From NCBI RefSeq assembly GCF_001905725.1, contig NZ_LIWB01000002.1:419607-483606 (forward strand): a stretch of DNA of 64,000 nt. Direction: 5' to 3'. Shown here in pieces: positions 25,685 to 34,312 of this stretch; position 1 is the stretch's first letter; the number at the start of each line of letters is the position of its first letter. The notes below the pieces were generated by a model. The model searched no databases. It saw only the letters and a program-made list of their open reading frames with translations, and had not been told where the DNA came from. Made by a program: the position numbers and the translations under genes. The stretch is from Streptomyces sp. CB02400 (GTDB lineage: Bacteria > Actinomycetota > Actinomycetes > Streptomycetales > Streptomycetaceae).

Positions 25685-28279
25685 TCAGCGGTCGGCGGCA
25701 GCCTCGTCGCAGGCCTGGCCGCGCAGGGCGCGGGCCAGGTCGTCGCGGGACTCCAGGACCAGGCGGCGCAGGGCCGGGGCCGCGTCCTCGTGGGACGTGA
25801 GCCACGCGTCCGTCGCGTCCAGCGTCGCCTGCGAGTCCTGGTAGGAGGGGAACAGGCCCCGCACCACGTCCATGCCGATCTGGATCGACCGCTCGGTCCA
25901 CACCCGCTCGATCGCCGCGAAGTACTTCTCCGCGTACGGCGCGAGCAGCTCCCGCTGGGACGCCTGCGCGAAGCCCGAGATGGTGGCCTCCACCAGCGCG
26001 TTGGACAGCGCGTCCGACTCCACGACCTGCGCCCAGCACTGCGCCTTGACCGCCGCCGACGGGCGGGCGGCCAGACAGCGCACGTGGTGCCGCTTGCCGG
26101 ACGCGGTGTCGTCGCGGGCCAGCTCCTCGTCCAGCCGCTTCTCGTCCGCCACGCCGTGCGCGGCCAGCGGCTCCAGGAACGCCCAGCGCAGCTCCTGGTC
26201 GACCTCCAGGCCCGGCAGGGTCACCGTGCCGTCGAGCAGCGAGGTCAGCAGCTCGAAGGCGGCCGGCACATCGGCCACGCGCGCGAAGAACCGCGCCCAC
26301 GCGAGCTGGTGCTCGCTGCCCGCCTCGGCGGAGTACATCTGGACGGAGGCGATCTGGCACAGCTCCCGCCCGGCCTCCGCCCGCCGCTCGGCCGCGGTGT
26401 AGCGCACCGCCGCCGACTCCGCCCACGCGTGCAGCATCTGCAGCACGCCGATGTCGGTCTCCTGGCCCGCGAACTTCACCACCAGGCCGATGAACTCCCG
26501 CGCCGGCAGCAGCGCGTCCCGCGTCATGTTCCACAGCGCCGACCAGCACAGGGCGCGCGCCAGCGGGTCGGTCATGTAGCCGAGGCCGTGCCGCAGCGCC
26601 GCCAGCGAGGTCTCGTCGAACCGTGTCTTGCAGTACGTCAGGTCGTCGTCGTTGACCAGCACCAGGTCCGGCGCCTCGGCGCCCGCCAGCTCCGCCACGA
26701 CCGTACGCGCGCCCTCGACGTCCGTCTCGGCCTGCGCGTACCGCTCCAGCGCCGGCAGCCCCCCGGCGTCCTCGGTGCGCCGGTACAGGCCCACCGCCAC
26801 CCGGTGCGGACGCAGTTCGGGGTGCGACTCGGCGGCCTCCTGCACGATCGCCAGCTCGTCGATCCTGCCGTCCTCGCGCAACAGCACCTGCGGGGTGAGG
26901 GAGTTGACGCCGGCCGTCTGCAGCCAGGCCCGCGACCAGGCGGCCATGTCCCGCCCGCTGGTCTCCTCCAGGACCGACAGCAGGTCGCCGAGGCGCGTGT
27001 TGCCGTACGCGTGCCGCTTGAAGTAGCGCCGGGCGCCCTCCAGGAACGCGTCCTGGCCGACGTACGCCACCAGTTGCTTGAGCACCGAGGCGCCCTTCGC
27101 GTAGGTGATGCCGTCGAAGTTGAGCTTGGCGTCCTGGAGGTCGCGGATGTCGGCGGTGATCGGGTGCGTGGAGGGGAGCTGGTCCGCGCGGTACGCCCAC
27201 GCCTTGCGGCGGTTGGCGAAGGTGATCCAGCCGTCGGTGAAGCGGGTCGCGCCGACCAGCGAGAACGCGCCCATGAAGTCCGCGAAGGACTCCTTCAGCC
27301 ACAGGTCGTCCCACCACTCCATGGTGACCAGGTCACCGAACCACATGTGCGCCATCTCGTGCAGGATGACGTTGGCCCGGCCCTCGTACGACGCCCGCGT
27401 CACCTTGCCCCGGAAGATGAACTCCTCCCGGAAGGTCACCATCCCCGGGTTCTCCATCGCGCCCAGGTTGTACTCGGGCACGAACGCCTGGTCGTACTTT
27501 CCGAACGGGTACGGGTAGTCGAAGTGGTCGTGGAAGAAGTCCAGGCCCTGCTTGGTCACCAGGAACACGTCGTCGGCGTCGAAGTGCGGGGCGAGACCCT
27601 TGCGGCACATCGCGCCGAGCGGGATCTCCAGCCGCGTACCGTCCTCGAACTCCCGCTCGTAGGAGTCGGTCACGTAGTGGTACGGGCCGGCCACCACGCA
27701 GGTGATGTACGTCGAGATCGGCTTGGTCTCCGCGAACCGCCACACCCCGTCGGCGAGTTCACCGGCGCCGTTGCTCCACACCGTCCAGCCCTCGGGGGCG
27801 CGCACCTCGAAGCGGTACGGGGCCTTGAGGTCGGGCTGCTCGAAGTTGGCGAAGACGCGACGGGAGTCGGCCGGCTCGTACTGGGTGTAGAGGTACACCT
27901 CGCCGTCCTCGGGGTCGACGAAGCGGTGCATGCCCTCGCCGGTGCGGGAGTAGGCGCACTGCGCGTCGACGACGAGCTCGTTCTCGGCGGCCAGGTCCTC
28001 CAGCGCGATCCGCGAGCCGTCGAAGACCTGGCCGGGGTCCAGGTCGCGTCCGTTGAGGGAGACGGCCGTCACGCCCGGCGCGATCAGGTCCGCGAAGCTG
28101 CTCGCGCCCGGCTCGGCGCAGCGGAACCGGACGGTGGTGACGGAGCGGAAGGTGCGCGGCCCCCCGCCGCTGTGCTCGCCGACCGCCGAACGCAGGTCCA
28201 GGGACACCTCGTACCCGTCGACGGACAGCAGGGCTGCCCGCTCCCGGGCCTCGTCGCGGGTCAGGTTCTCACCGGGCAC
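25685..28279 (-). CDS. pepN: M1 aminopeptidase N, second paralogue
   Basis: An 864-residue zinc aminopeptidase with the same domains as the gene at 11345-13924. The GTG at 28279 is chosen for GAGGAG upstream, giving MPGENLTRDEARERAALL. The substrate motif is GAMENPG; zinc ligands are in HEMAHMWFGDLVTMEWW and the distal Glu in WLKESFA. The paralogues share long blocks such as NFDGITYAKGASVLKQLVAY and RRYFKRHAYGNTRL-type segments, but differ throughout the C-terminal domain, so the duplication is old. Two cytoplasmic M1 enzymes may differ in substrate range; no signal peptide is seen in either. Confidence 0.95.
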   Translation of the reverse strand: MPGENLTRDEARERAALLSVDGYEVSLDLRSAVGEHSGGGPRTFRSVTTVRFRCAEPGASSFADLIAPGVTAVSLNGRDLDPGQVFDGSRIALEDLAAENELVVDAQCAYSRTGEGMHRFVDPEDGEVYLYTQYEPADSRRVFANFEQPDLKAPYRFEVRAPEGWTVWSNGAGELADGVWRFAETKPISTYITCVVAGPYHYVTDSYEREFEDGTRLEIPLGAMCRKGLAPHFDADDVFLVTKQGLDFFHDHFDYPYPFGKYDQAFVPEYNLGAMENPGMVTFREEFIFRGKVTRASYEGRANVILHEMAHMWFGDLVTMEWWDDLWLKESFADFMGAFSLVGATRFTDGWITFANRRKAWAYRADQLPSTHPITADIRDLQDAKLNFDGITYAKGASVLKQLVAYVGQDAFLEGARRYFKRHAYGNTRLGDLLSVLEETSGRDMAAWSRAWLQTAGVNSLTPQVLLREDGRIDELAIVQEAAESHPELRPHRVAVGLYRRTEDAGGLPALERYAQAETDVEGARTVVAELAGAEAPDLVLVNDDDLTYCKTRFDETSLAALRHGLGYMTDPLARALCWSALWNMTRDALLPAREFIGLVVKFAGQETDIGVLQMLHAWAESAAVRYTAAERRAEAGRELCQIASVQMYSAEAGSEHQLAWARFFARVADVPAAFELLTSLLDGTVTLPGLEVDQELRWAFLEPLAAHGVADEKRLDEELARDDTASGKRHHVRCLAARPSAAVKAQCWAQVVESDALSNALVEATISGFAQASQRELLAPYAEKYFAAIERVWTERSIQIGMDVVRGLFPSYQDSQATLDATDAWLTSHEDAAPALRRLVLESRDDLARALRGQACDEAAADR

Positions 28280-28418
28280 GGGCGGACTCCTCATGCGTCG
28301 TCGACATGGATGATCAGGACCGATCCTGCCATGCGCTCCTGACACGGGGCGGGCGGGAATGGCCGGGACCTCTCACGTTGTTCCCCCGGACACACTTTTT
28401 CCTTCTTCGAGGAGCGAC

Positions 28419-29066
28419 ATGCCGGACAAGACTCCCGCCACGCCCGTCGACTTCTGGTTCGACCCGCTGTGCCCCTGGGCCTGGATGACCTCCCGCTGGG
28501 TGCGGGAGGTGGAGAAGGTGCGGGACATCGAGGTCCGCTGGCATCTGATGAGCCTCGCCGTCCTCAACGAGGACAAGCTCGACGAGCTCCCCGCCGAGTA
28601 CCGCGAGATGCTCGAGGTCAAGGCCTGGGGCCCGGTACGGGTGGTCATCGCGGCCCAGCAGGAGCACGGCGCGGAGGTGCTCGGCGACCTCTACACCGCG
28701 CTCGGCACCCGCATCCACAACCAGGACCAGGGTCCGGGCAAGGAGACGGTCGCCGCCGCACTGAAGGACGTCGGCCTGCCCGAGTCCCTCATGGAGCACT
28801 GGGACTCCACCCCCTACGAGCCCGAGCTGCGCGCCTCCCACAAGGAGGGCATCGAGAAGGTGGGCCAGGAGGTCGGCACCCCGGTCATCGCGGTCCCCGG
28901 ACCCGACGGCGAGGAGATCGCCTTCTTCGGCCCGGTCGTCACCCCGGCGCCCAAGGGCGACGAGGCCGCCCGCCTGTGGGACGGCACCCTCGCGGTGGCC
29001 TCCGTCCCCGGCTTCTACGAGATCAAGCGCACCCGGACGAAGGGGCCGGACTTCAGCAACCTGTGA
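28419..29066 (+). CDS. DsbA-fold mycothiol-dependent oxidoreductase family (Rv2466c-like)
   Basis: A 215-residue thioredoxin-fold protein with a helical insert. The ATG at 28419 follows GAGGAGCGAC. It aligns by eye along its length with the mycobacterial mycothiol-dependent nitroreductase family: DFWFDPLCPW, ITSRW-like WMTSRWVREVEKVRDIEV, AWGPVRVVIAAQQEHGAEVLGDLYTALG, VGTPVIAV and FFGPVV. The known family motif CPWC reads CPWA here (Cys18, Ala21), so the resolving cysteine is missing and a monothiol mechanism using mycothiol is implied. It is divergent from the second pepN and convergent with the small Cys-rich gene (3-nt gap). Confidence 0.85.
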   Translation: MPDKTPATPVDFWFDPLCPWAWMTSRWVREVEKVRDIEVRWHLMSLAVLNEDKLDELPAEYREMLEVKAWGPVRVVIAAQQEHGAEVLGDLYTALGTRIHNQDQGPGKETVAAALKDVGLPESLMEHWDSTPYEPELRASHKEGIEKVGQEVGTPVIAVPGPDGEEIAFFGPVVTPAPKGDEAARLWDGTLAVASVPGFYEIKRTRTKGPDFSNL

Positions 29067-29069
29067 CGG

Positions 29070-29312
29070 TCACTCGATCACGGGTACCTTGATCGGCGCG
29101 GCGAAGGGTTTCTTGTTGAAGCCCGTGCGCAGGTTGCGGCACTGCTTGCCGGTGTCGGGGTCGAGCACGTTCACACAGAGCCAGAACTCGCCGACCCCGG
29201 ACCGGCCGAGCCGTTCCTTGAGCCAGTCCTCCTCCTTCTTGTTCAGCTGACGGTGTTGCTGGTCCCCGTCGCAGGTCCAGCAGTAGTCCCTCATCGTCCT
29301 CTGTGTCGCCAT
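29070..29312 (-). CDS. small cysteine-rich (zinc-ribbon-like) protein, unknown function
   Basis: An 80-residue basic protein from the ATG at 29312. Cysteines at 11, 14, 46 and 58 (YCWTCDG and LCVNVLDPDTGKQC) could bind one zinc. The middle is highly charged (LNKKEEDWLKERLGR). It looks like a nucleic-acid- or ribosome-associated small protein, but I do not recognise the family with certainty. A strong hairpin lies 32 nt upstream on the same strand, inside its probable leader. An in-frame upstream extension to 29447 exists but would run through the hairpin. Confidence 0.6.
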   Translation of the reverse strand: MATQRTMRDYCWTCDGDQQHRQLNKKEEDWLKERLGRSGVGEFWLCVNVLDPDTGKQCRNLRTGFNKKPFAAPIKVPVIE

Positions 29313-29343
29313 TGCGCAACCATGACCCGGATTGCCGCATACC

Positions 29344-29380
29344 GGAAGCCCCCGCGAGTCCTGTCCTCGCGGGGGCTTCC
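29344..29380 (-). terminator. strong hairpin in the leader of the small Cys-rich gene (attenuator or sRNA end)
   Basis: Arms GGAAGCCCCCGCGAG (29344-29358) and CTCGCGGGGGCTTCC (29366-29380) pair perfectly over 15 bp. The permease gene upstream already has its own hairpin at 29501-29530, so this second one lies between a separate promoter region (~29435-29453) and the small gene. It may be an attenuator or the end of a short RNA. Confidence 0.6.
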
Positions 29381-29434
29381 TTCTTTCCGCCTGCCGGGTG
29401 AACGGTGAGAAGACGATCAAGAGGCAGGACGCTT

Positions 29435-29453
29435 GTTGCACATTCATTGCAAC
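29435..29453. promoter_or_regulatory. AT-rich inverted repeat upstream of the hairpin leader
   Basis: GTTGCA (29435-29440) and TGCAAC (29448-29453) are inverted around CATTCAT, in a locally AT-rich patch, as expected for an operator or promoter of the leader transcript. The cognate regulator is unknown. Confidence 0.4.
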
Positions 29454-29500
29454 TGCACGCTAGCAGCGGAAGGGGCCCTCCGTGAGCCCCGGTACGCGAA

Positions 29501-29530
29501 ACGGCCCCCGCGTGTCCACGCGAGGGCCGT
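29501..29530. terminator. hairpin terminator of the amino-acid permease gene
   Basis: ACGGCCC…GCGT and ACGC…GGGCCGT arms (29501-29530) form an imperfect 13-bp stem with a short loop, 12 nt after the permease stop on the minus strand. Confidence 0.6.
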
Positions 29531-29541
29531 CGGGGCGGGCG

Positions 29542-30921
29542 TCAGCTCCGGGCGCGCGCCCGCTGCCAGGCGTATCCCCCGGCCGCCAGGAGCAGCGTCA
29601 TGGCGCCCGTCGAGCAGAGCTGCACCCGCGTGTCCGGCTCCCGGGCCATGAGGACGAAGACCGCCGCCATACCGGCCAGCGCCAACCGGGTCAGCCACGG
29701 GAACGCCCACATCCGCACCGTGAGCCGCTCCGGCGCCTCGCGCTCCAGCCGGCGGCGCAGCCGTAGCTGGGAGGCGGCGATGAAGATCCAGACGACCAGG
29801 ATCACCGCGCCGATGGTGTTCAGCAGCCAGGCGAAGACGTCGTCCGGCCGCCAGTAGCTCAGCAGCACGCACAGGAAGCCGAAGGCCGAGGAGGCCAGTA
29901 CGGCGACCCTCGGCACCCCGCCCGACACCCGGCCGAGCGCCTTCGGGCCCTGCCCCCGCTCCACCAGCGAGTAGCCGATGCGCGAGGCGCCGTAGATGTT
30001 GGCGTTCATCGCGGACAGCAGCGCGACCAGGATCACGACGTTCATCACCTGGTCGGCGCCCGGGATGTCGAGGCGGTTCAGGGCGGCGACGTACGGACCG
30101 TCCTCGACGACCGCCGGGGAGTCCCACGGCACCAGGGTGACGACGACCGCCATCGAGCCGATGTAGAACAGCGCGATCCGCCACATCGCCGTACGGACCG
30201 CGCCCGCCACGCCCTTGACCGGGTCCTGCGACTCGGCCGCCGCGATGGTCACCGTCTCCAGACCGCCGTACGCGAAGACGGAGGCGAGCAGTCCGATCAC
30301 CAGGCCCTCGCCGCCGTTGGGGAGGAAGTCGGTGAGGTGGGAGGTGCCCGGGGAGTCCGTGCCCGGCAGCACACCGGCGATCGCCAGCGCGCCGAGCACC
30401 AGGAACAGGGAGATCGCGCCGACCTTGAGGGCCGCGAACCAGAACTCGAATTCGCCGAAGTTCTTCACCGCCGCGAGGTTCGTCCCGCAGAACACCACCA
30501 TGAACAGCGCCACCCACGCCCACTCGGGCGTGCCCGGCAGCCAGCCGGTGACGATCGTCGCGGCGCCGATGCCCTCCAGGCCGACCGCCGTGCACAGCAG
30601 CACCCAGAACGACCAGCCCACGGTGAACCCCGCCCAGGGACCGAACGCCCGCTCGGCGTGCGCGGAGAAGGAGCCCGACGACGGATACGCGGCGGACATC
30701 TCGCCCAGCATCCGCATCACCAGCATCACCAGGAGACCGGAGAGGGTGTAGGCGACGACGACGGACGGACCGGCGGCGGCGATGGCCGACCCGGAGCCGA
30801 CGAACAGCCCGGCGCCGATCACCCCGCCGAGGGCGATCATCGACAGATGGCGTTGCTTCAGGCCGTGCGAGAGGGAGACGCCGTCCGCCTTCGGGGGCGT
30901 CTCGACAGAGGTGCTGGGCAT
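29542..30921 (-). CDS. amino-acid permease (APC superfamily)
   Basis: A 459-residue, 12-helix transporter. The first helix has the APC signature RHLSMIALGGVIGAGLFVGSG, followed by LVMRMLGEMSAAYPSSGSFS, and a helix-8 to helix-9 region with MNANIYGASRIGYSLVERGQGPK. The pattern fits the AAT/GABA-permease branch (proton-coupled uptake of amino acids such as GABA, Asn or Pro). No binding-site feature identifies the substrate. It reads left, away from bioY, with a separate terminator. A related permease lies at 31971-33437 on the same strand. Confidence 0.88.
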   Translation of the reverse strand: MPSTSVETPPKADGVSLSHGLKQRHLSMIALGGVIGAGLFVGSGSAIAAAGPSVVVAYTLSGLLVMLVMRMLGEMSAAYPSSGSFSAHAERAFGPWAGFTVGWSFWVLLCTAVGLEGIGAATIVTGWLPGTPEWAWVALFMVVFCGTNLAAVKNFGEFEFWFAALKVGAISLFLVLGALAIAGVLPGTDSPGTSHLTDFLPNGGEGLVIGLLASVFAYGGLETVTIAAAESQDPVKGVAGAVRTAMWRIALFYIGSMAVVVTLVPWDSPAVVEDGPYVAALNRLDIPGADQVMNVVILVALLSAMNANIYGASRIGYSLVERGQGPKALGRVSGGVPRVAVLASSAFGFLCVLLSYWRPDDVFAWLLNTIGAVILVVWIFIAASQLRLRRRLEREAPERLTVRMWAFPWLTRLALAGMAAVFVLMAREPDTRVQLCSTGAMTLLLAAGGYAWQRARARS

Positions 30922-31303
30922 GGGCGCGACTCGTCCAATGCGGGAGACGGCAAAACGTCACCCAGTCTGGGCGGCTTTCTCGCGTGCGCGGGGAGGCCGC
31001 CCGGCATATGGACACGTGTCATCCGGAGGGTGATGTTCCGGTTACTGGGTGGTCGTCACGTGACGCGAGGAGCCGCACGGCCCGTTTGGTGGATCCCTAC
31101 AGCCGCCGTACCACCCGGAGGTGTCAGCGAAACCACCTCACCTCAGTGACCGGCGTCACCTCATGCCCCTCATCACCCCCACCCTTTGTCCGGAGCCCAC
31201 CAAGACCGCGTCGGCGCCTTTGTCGAGCGCTGACGGTGATCGGCGCGCGGGCGCCGGTATAGCGTCGCGGTGTCCCCAACTGCCCTCACCCCGCGGAGAC
31301 CCC
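30922..31303. other. intergenic region permease / bioY
   Basis: Divergent gap of 382 bp. It holds the permease promoter (minus strand) and a TATAGC -10-like box at 31258-31263 for bioY. A short dyad GTGAC…GTCAC lies near 31147-31160. No gene or stable long hairpin is seen. Confidence 0.45.
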
Positions 31304-31888
31304 ATGAGCACCGCCACCGTCACGTCCGCCCGATCCGGACAGGTCCTCGCGGACCTCGTACCGGCCTCCCGTGTCCGGGACGCCGCGCTCGTGCTCGGCG
31401 GCGCCGCGCTCACCGGCCTCGCCGCCCAGATCGCGGTGCCCGTCCCCGGCTCCCCGGTGCCGGTGACCGGCCAGACCTTCGCGGCGCTCCTCGTCGGCAC
31501 CGCCCTCGGCGCCCGCCGCGGCTTCGCCTCCCTCGCGGTGTACGCGCTGGTGGGCGCGGCCGGCGTGCCGTGGTTCGCGGAGGGCAAGTCGGGGATGGGC
31601 ATGCCGTCCTTCGGCTACGTCCTCGGCATGCTGCTGGCCTCCGTCGTCGTGGGCGCCCTGGCCCGCCGCGGCGCCGACCGCTCCGCCTGGCGCATGGCGG
31701 GCACCATGGTGCTCGGTTCGGCGGTCATCTACGCCGTCGGCGTGCCCTACCTGGCCCTCGCCACCGGCATGTCCGCCTCCGCCGCGATCGCGGCCGGCCT
31801 CACCCCGTTCCTCATCGGCGACGCCCTGAAGGCGGCCCTGGCGATGGGCGTGCTGCCGACGGCCTGGAAGTTCGCCGACAAGCGGTGA
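31304..31888 (+). CDS. bioY: biotin transporter substrate-binding subunit BioY
   Basis: A 194-residue, six-helix S-component that binds biotin for uptake. Family motifs are present: VPVTGQTFAALLVGTALGARRG in the first half, the loop GAAGVPWFAEGKSGMGMPSFGYVLG, and a C-terminal FLIGDALKAALAMGVLP. The ATG at 31304 follows GGAGA. No bioM/bioN ATPase or T-subunit genes are adjacent, so it either works alone or shares energising units encoded elsewhere. A perfect 24-bp hairpin ends the transcript. Confidence 0.93.
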   Translation: MSTATVTSARSGQVLADLVPASRVRDAALVLGGAALTGLAAQIAVPVPGSPVPVTGQTFAALLVGTALGARRGFASLAVYALVGAAGVPWFAEGKSGMGMPSFGYVLGMLLASVVVGALARRGADRSAWRMAGTMVLGSAVIYAVGVPYLALATGMSASAAIAAGLTPFLIGDALKAALAMGVLPTAWKFADKR

Positions 31889-31902
31889 TCGCCCGGGTTC
31901 TG

Positions 31903-31956
31903 CGGCAAGAGGCTCGGCGGGGGCGCCGTACAGCGCCCCCGCCGAGCCTCTTGCCG
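31903..31956. terminator. perfect 24-bp bidirectional hairpin
   Basis: Arms 31903-31926 and 31933-31956 pair over 24 bp without mismatch around CGTACA, between convergent bioY and the second permease gene. It is the longest perfect stem in the window. Confidence 0.85.
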
Positions 31957-31970
31957 TAGGTACGGGTGCC

Positions 31971-33437
31971 TCAGCCGGCCGGGATCTCGTCCCGGTCCTC
32001 CGCGCGGCGCCCGGCCACCCGCTGCTTGACGACGGCGATGAGGAGCACGATCGCGGCGACCAGCAGCGACAGCAGCATCGTCGTACGCCCGTCGTGCTCG
32101 GTGTCGGTCAGCATGTAGCCGAGCACGAACACGATCAGCGCGGCGCTGGCCCACGTCAGATACGGGTACAGCCACATCCGCACGACCAGCTTCTCCGGCG
32201 CCTCCGCCTGGATGATCTTCCGCATGCGGAGCTGCGAGAAGCAGATCACCAGCCACACGAACAGCGCGACCGCGCCGGAGGAGTTGACGAGGAAGAGGAA
32301 GACGGAGTCGGGGAACTTGTAGTTGAAGAAGACGGCGACGAAGCCGAACACCACGGACACGAGGATCGCCGTGCGCGGCACACCGCGGCCCGTGGTCCGG
32401 GCGAACGCCTTCGGCGCGTCCCCGCGCCGGCCGAGCGAGAAGGCCATCCGGGAGGCCGTGTAGAGCCCGGAGTTGAGGCAGGACAGCACGGACGTCAGCA
32501 CGATGAAGTTCATGATCTGACCGGCGTGCGCGATGCCGAGGGAGTCCAGGGCGGCGACGTACGAGCCGTCCTCGGTGATGGACTCGCTGTCCCACGGCAG
32601 CAGACAGACCACGACGAAGATCGAGCCGAGGTAGAAGACGCCGATCCGCCAGATGATGCTGTTGGTCGCCTTGGTGACGGCGCGCTGCGGGTCCTCCGAC
32701 TCGCCGGCGGCCAGCGTGGCGATCTCGCTGCCCATGAAGGAGAAGACGACGAGCAGGATGCCGGTGAGGATGGCGCCGGCGCCGTTCGGCAGGAAACCGC
32801 CGTGCTCGGTGAGGTTGGCCAGGCCCGCCCGGTCGCTGTCGACGCCGGGCAGCACACCGAAGACGGCCAGCCCGCCGATGACGATGAACGCGCCGATGGC
32901 GACGACCTTGATCCCGGCGAACCAGAACTCGAACTCGCCGTAGGAGCCGACGGAGACCAGGTTGGTGGCGGTCAGCACCACCATCACGATGAGCGCCCAG
33001 CCCCACTGCGGAACGGCCGGTATCCATCCTTCGAGGATCGCGGCGCCGGCGGTCGCCTCGACCGCGAGGACGACGACCCAGAAGAACCAGTAGAGCCAGC
33101 CGATGGTGAACCCGGCCCAGGGCCCGAGCGCCCGGTCGGCGTGCGCGGAGAAGGACCCGGAGGTCGGGTTGGCCGCGGACATCTCACCGAGCATCCGCAT
33201 CACCAGCACCACGAGCGTGCCGACGAGGGCGTACGACAGGAGGATGCCGGGGCCGGCGGTCGCGATGCCGGAGCTGGAGCCGACGAAGAGGCCCGCGCCG
33301 ATCACACCACCGATGGCGATCATCGACAGATGGCGGTTCTTGAGTCCGGCCTGGAGTCCGGAATCTCCCGGTGCTCCGGGATCGCCGGGCCTTTCGGGAT
33401 CGTTCTCGGGCTTGGTGAGGGTCGGCTGCGAAGTCAT
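31971..33437 (-). CDS. amino-acid permease (APC superfamily)
   Basis: A 488-residue, 12-helix transporter. A 30-residue Pro/Asp-rich N-terminus precedes RHLSMIAIGGVIGAGLFVGSS and LVMRMLGEMSAANPTSGSFS. A conserved MNFIVLTSVLSCLNSGLYTA and SLGRRGDAPKAF follow. It is clearly paralogous to the permease at 29542-30921, most closely in the first helices. It has the look of D-Ser/D-Ala/Gly or GABA permeases. Substrate not assigned. Confidence 0.88.
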   Translation of the reverse strand: MTSQPTLTKPENDPERPGDPGAPGDSGLQAGLKNRHLSMIAIGGVIGAGLFVGSSSGIATAGPGILLSYALVGTLVVLVMRMLGEMSAANPTSGSFSAHADRALGPWAGFTIGWLYWFFWVVVLAVEATAGAAILEGWIPAVPQWGWALIVMVVLTATNLVSVGSYGEFEFWFAGIKVVAIGAFIVIGGLAVFGVLPGVDSDRAGLANLTEHGGFLPNGAGAILTGILLVVFSFMGSEIATLAAGESEDPQRAVTKATNSIIWRIGVFYLGSIFVVVCLLPWDSESITEDGSYVAALDSLGIAHAGQIMNFIVLTSVLSCLNSGLYTASRMAFSLGRRGDAPKAFARTTGRGVPRTAILVSVVFGFVAVFFNYKFPDSVFLFLVNSSGAVALFVWLVICFSQLRMRKIIQAEAPEKLVVRMWLYPYLTWASAALIVFVLGYMLTDTEHDGRTTMLLSLLVAAIVLLIAVVKQRVAGRRAEDRDEIPAG

Positions 33438-33642
33438 GGGGTGGTTTTCCTTTGCGCCGGTGGAGCAGTCCCCGTATGAGCGGGGTACGAGCCGGACCAG
33501 TGAAACGGAGGCGAACGAATTCGGAAACCTTTGATTCCGGATCGTTACTTGAGCTTTTCCTGGGCTTCTATGGATTTGCTCACACTTTTTGCGCGGGGCA
33601 CCCGACGCGCTTTCCCGGGAACCCCCGTGTCACACTCGGACC

Positions 33643-34128
33643 ATGCGCGTGTATCTCGGCTCGGACCATGCGGGCTACGAACTCAAGAACCACCTCGTCG
33701 AGTGGCTCGGGGCGGCGGGCCACGAGCCCGTCGACTGCGGCCCGCACATCTACGACGCCCAGGACGACTACCCGCCCTTCTGCCTCCGCGCCGCCGAGCG
33801 GACCGCCGCGGACGAGGGCGCCCTCGGCATCGTGATCGGCGGCTCCGGCAACGGCGAGCAGATCGCCGCGAACAAGGTCGAGGGCGTACGGGCGGCCCTG
33901 GCGTGGAGCGAGGAGACGGCGGCACTGGGCCGCCAGCACAACAACGCCAACGTGATCGCGGTGGGCGCGCGCATGCACACCCAGGACGAGGCGACGAAGT
34001 TCGTCGAGACCTTCCTGAGCACCCCGTTCTCCGGTGACGAGCGCCACATCCGCCGGATCGACATGCTCGCCGCCTACGAGACCACCGGCGACCTCCCGCC
34101 CATCCCCCCGCACCACCCGCAGCAGTAA
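33643..34128 (+). CDS. rpiB: ribose-5-phosphate isomerase B
   Basis: A 161-residue RpiB/LacAB-family isomerase of the pentose phosphate pathway. The ATG at 33643 gives MRVYLGSDHAGYELK; a CACACT box ends 6 nt before the ATG and there is no Shine-Dalgarno sequence, so it may be leaderless. The active-site loop is GGSGNGEQIAANKV, with Ser68 in place of the Cys of E. coli RpiB, as in the mycobacterial enzyme. The C-terminus has NNANVIAVGARMHT and RRIDMLAAYE. Confidence 0.93.
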   Translation: MRVYLGSDHAGYELKNHLVEWLGAAGHEPVDCGPHIYDAQDDYPPFCLRAAERTAADEGALGIVIGGSGNGEQIAANKVEGVRAALAWSEETAALGRQHNNANVIAVGARMHTQDEATKFVETFLSTPFSGDERHIRRIDMLAAYETTGDLPPIPPHHPQQ

Positions 34129-34312
34129 CGCCGCCAGGCCCTCCCCCCGATGCACGGGCCTCGGGGGGAGAGCGCCCTCTCCGCGGCGCGCACCGTCGAG
34201 GCGCCGAGCCATCGTGGCGCCGCGCCGAGGCGCCGGCGGGACGCGGGAGACGCGGTCCCCGCCGGGGTCCGGGGCGGAGCCCCGGAATGGGACGGGGCTC
34301 CTGGAACGAGCT

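Noticed and set aside
31258-31303. Biotin-responsive operator or riboswitch upstream of bioY
   Set aside because: Only a weak -10-like box is seen; no palindrome of BioR/BirA type or structured leader could be supported.
28419-34128. Redox or nutrient stress gene cluster (DsbA-like, Cys-rich protein, permeases, bioY, rpiB)
   Set aside because: The genes are in separate, mostly convergent or divergent transcripts with individual terminators, so a single functional system is not supported.
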